DNA of 18,630 nucleotides, taken from NCBI GenBank assembly GCA_023475455.1, contig JAMCVR010000014.1, positions 1 through 18,630 on the forward strand, read 5' to 3'. Below are positions 15,332 through 18,630 of the stretch, piece by piece. The stretch's first letter is position 1. Each line of letters begins with the position of its first letter. The translations under genes and the position numbers were made by a program. Below the pieces are notes generated by a model. It did not search any database. It was given only the letters and a program-made list of their open reading frames with translations, and was not told where the DNA came from. Source of the DNA: Thermoplasmatota archaeon. GTDB taxonomy: Bacteria; Pseudomonadota; Gammaproteobacteria; Burkholderiales; Thiobacillaceae.

Positions 15332-17422
15332 GTGGCACGCACGACCCCCATTGAACGCTATCGCAATATCGGCATTTCGGCCCATATTGACGCCGGCAAA
15401 ACCACCACCACCGAGCGCATCCTGTTCTATACGGGGGTTTCGCACAAGATCGGCGAAGTCCATGATGGCGCGGCCACCATGGACTGGATGGAGCAGGAGC
15501 GTGAGCGCGGTATTACCATTACCTCGGCGGCCACCACCTGCTTCTGGAAGGGGATGGACGGCAGGTTCCCCGAGCACCGCATCAACATCATCGATACCCC
15601 GGGGCACGTCGACTTCACCATCGAGGTGGAGCGTTCCATGCGGGTGCTGGACGGTGCGTGCATGGTCTACTGTGCGGTGGGCGGCGTGCAGCCGCAGTCC
15701 GAGACCGTCTGGCGCCAGGCCAACAAGTACGGCGTGCCGCGTCTGGCCTTCGTCAACAAGATGGACCGCTCCGGCGCCGACTTCTTCAAGGTCTACGATC
15801 AGATGCGTTCGCGCCTGAAGGCCAACCCGGTGCCGATCCAGGTGCCGATCGGTGCCGAAGACAACTTCGAAGGCGTGGTCGATCTGGTTCGCATGAAGGC
15901 GATTTACTGGGATGACGCCAGCCAGGGCATGAAGTTCGACCTGCGCGACATTCCGGCCAATCTGCTGGACACCTGCAAGAAATGGCGCGAAGCCATGGTC
16001 GAGGCGGCCGCGGAGTCGTCCGAGGAGATGATGAACAAATATCTCGAAGAGGGCGACCTCTCCGAGGCCGACACCATTGCCGGCCTGCGCGCGCGCACCA
16101 TCGCCAGCGAAATCGTGCCGATGATGTGCGGCAGCGCGTTCAAGAACAAGGGCGTGCAGGCCATGCTCGACAAGGTGATCGAGCTGATGCCGGCGCCGAC
16201 CGACATTCCCCCGGTGAAGGGTGAACTCGAGAATGGCGAGGAGGGCGAGCGCAAGGCTTCCGACGATGAGAAATTCTCGGCGCTGGCGTTCAAGGTGGCA
16301 ACCGACCCCTACGTCGGTCAGCTGATTTTCTTCCGCGTGTATTCGGGCGTGGTGAATTCCGGCGACACCATTTACAACCCGGTCAAGGGTCGCAAGGAGC
16401 GCATCGGCCGCATCCTGCAGATGCACGCCAACCAGCGTGAAGAGATCAAGGAAGTGCGCGCCGGCGACATCGCCGCCGCGGTCGGCCTGAAGGACGTGAC
16501 CACGGGCGATACGCTGTGTGATCTGGCCAGCCCGATCACCCTCGAGCGCATGGAATTCCCCGAGCCGGTGATTCACGTCGCGGTCGAGCCGAAGACCAAG
16601 GCCGACCAGGAAAAAATGGGTATCGCGCTGGGCCGTCTGGCGCAGGAAGACCCGTCCTTCCGCGTGCGCACCGACGAGGAGACCGGTCAGACCATCATTT
16701 CGGGCATGGGCGAACTGCACCTCGAGATTCTGGTGGACCGCATGAAGCGCGAATTCGGTGTGGAGGCCAACGTCGGTGCGCCGCAGGTGGCCTATCGCGA
16801 AGCGATCCGCAAGTCGGTCGAGCAGGAAGGCAAGTTCGTCAAGCAGTCCGGCGGCAAGGGTCAGTATGGCCACGTTTGGCTCAGGCTGGAGCCGAACGAG
16901 GCGGGCAAGGGTTACGAATTCGTCGATGCCATCAAGGGCGGCACGGTGCCGCGCGAATACATTCCGGCGGTCGACAAGGGGCTGCAGGAAGCGCTCAACA
17001 ACGGCGTGCTCGCCGGCTTCCCGGTGGTCGACGTGAAGGTCACGCTGTTCGACGGTTCCTACCACGAGGTCGACTCGTCGGAGCAGGCGTTCAAGATGGC
17101 TGCGATCATGGGCTTCAAGGACGGCATGCGCAAAGCCAGCCCGGTCCTGCTGGAGCCGATGATGGCGGTCGAGGTCGAGACGCCGGAAGACTACATGGGC
17201 GATGTCATGGGCGACCTCAACCGTCGTCGCGGCATCATCCAGGGCATGGACGACGTGGGCGGCATCAAGGCGATCAAGGCCGAAGTGCCGCTGGCCGAGA
17301 TGTTCGGCTATTCCACCGACCTGCGCTCGATGTCGCAGGGTCGTGCGACCTACTCGATGGAGTTCAAGCACTACTCCGAGGCGCCGAAGAACGTTGCTGA
17401 AGCAGTGATCGCCAAGAAATAA
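15332..17422 (+). CDS. fusA: Elongation factor G
   Basis: EF-G is the GTPase that drives ribosomal translocation and, with RRF, ribosome recycling. The 696-residue product is close to the usual length. GTPase motifs: P-loop Ala-His-Ile-Asp-Ala-Gly-Lys-Thr (17-24), Arg-Gly-Ile-Thr-Ile-Thr in switch I, Asp-Thr-Pro-Gly-His (88-92) and Asn-Lys-Met-Asp (142-145). Domains II to V follow, with Gly-Met-Gly-Glu-Leu-His-Leu-Glu in domain III. The start is GTG 15332, chosen because it gives the conserved N-terminus [13 protein letters not shown]; the ribosome site is weak (TTAGGTAA). It lies between rpsG and tuf with short spacers, as in the standard str operon, and shows no duplication. Confidence 0.98.
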   Translation: MARTTPIERYRNIGISAHIDAGKTTTTERILFYTGVSHKIGEVHDGAATMDWMEQERERGITITSAATTCFWKGMDGRFPEHRINIIDTPGHVDFTIEVERSMRVLDGACMVYCAVGGVQPQSETVWRQANKYGVPRLAFVNKMDRSGADFFKVYDQMRSRLKANPVPIQVPIGAEDNFEGVVDLVRMKAIYWDDASQGMKFDLRDIPANLLDTCKKWREAMVEAAAESSEEMMNKYLEEGDLSEADTIAGLRARTIASEIVPMMCGSAFKNKGVQAMLDKVIELMPAPTDIPPVKGELENGEEGERKASDDEKFSALAFKVATDPYVGQLIFFRVYSGVVNSGDTIYNPVKGRKERIGRILQMHANQREEIKEVRAGDIAAAVGLKDVTTGDTLCDLASPITLERMEFPEPVIHVAVEPKTKADQEKMGIALGRLAQEDPSFRVRTDEETGQTIISGMGELHLEILVDRMKREFGVEANVGAPQVAYREAIRKSVEQEGKFVKQSGGKGQYGHVWLRLEPNEAGKGYEFVDAIKGGTVPREYIPAVDKGLQEALNNGVLAGFPVVDVKVTLFDGSYHEVDSSEQAFKMAAIMGFKDGMRKASPVLLEPMMAVEVETPEDYMGDVMGDLNRRRGIIQGMDDVGGIKAIKAEVPLAEMFGYSTDLRSMSQGRATYSMEFKHYSEAPKNVAEAVIAKK

Positions 17423-17446
17423 TTTTGATTTTATAGGGTACTTGAA

Positions 17447-18630
<1,184 letters not shown>

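Overview
The window is a high-GC stretch of the rRNA-independent transcription/translation core of a proteobacterium, almost certainly a betaproteobacterium. The uninterrupted order tuf - tRNA-Trp - secE - nusG - rplK - rplA - rplJ - rplL - rpoB - rpoC - rpsL - rpsG - fusA - tuf is characteristic of that class (in Escherichia coli the rpo and str clusters lie far apart). The protein sequences (396-residue EF-Tu, rpoB rifampicin-region variant, L7/L12 N-terminus) fit the same assignment. I cannot name a genus. Every real gene is on the + strand.

Layout: 1-134 is the 3' end of a tuf gene; 206-281 is tRNA-Trp; 311-1188 secE and nusG (protein export subunit and transcription elongation factor); 1282-2410 rplK-rplA (the L11 operon); 2411-2670 an rplJ leader with strong hairpins; 2671-3894 rplJ-rplL (ribosomal stalk); 3895-4126 a structured rplL-rpoB spacer; 4127-9329 rpoB; 9330-9411 a heptamer-repeat stem-loop; 9412-14243 rpoC; 14244-14389 a promoter and terminator-like leader; 14390-18630 the str cluster rpsL, rpsG, fusA, tuf (the last one open at the window end). 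No gene-free stretch exceeds 300 bases; the longest is the 260-base rplJ leader.

Two things are abnormal. First, four perfect head-to-tail duplications (units of 249, 546, 577 and 632 bp) lie inside rplJ, rpoB (twice) and rpoC. The rplJ one is in frame and lengthens L10 from 173 to 256 residues. The first rpoB one leaves a 168-codon N-terminal fragment ahead of a complete restart. The second rpoB one and the rpoC one are not multiples of three and break these essential single-copy genes into overlapping pieces. Removing one copy of each restores ordinary full-length proteins (L10 173, RpoB 1359, RpoC 1399 residues). Second, the first 127 bases equal the last 127 bases exactly, and joining the ends recreates a full 396-residue EF-Tu gene. 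Both facts fit a short-read assembly contig that was bounded by the two tuf copies and contains wrongly resolved loops, better than they fit a living genome or a circular element.

Apart from that, the more interesting native signals are a near-consensus promoter overlapping the rpoC stop codon with a hairpin in its spacer and a terminator-like hairpin downstream, a GTGAGGN/CCTNACN heptamer stem-loop between rpoB and rpoC, and the rplJ leader. I found no undescribed gene system: the content is core housekeeping, and the novelty is mostly structural or artefactual.
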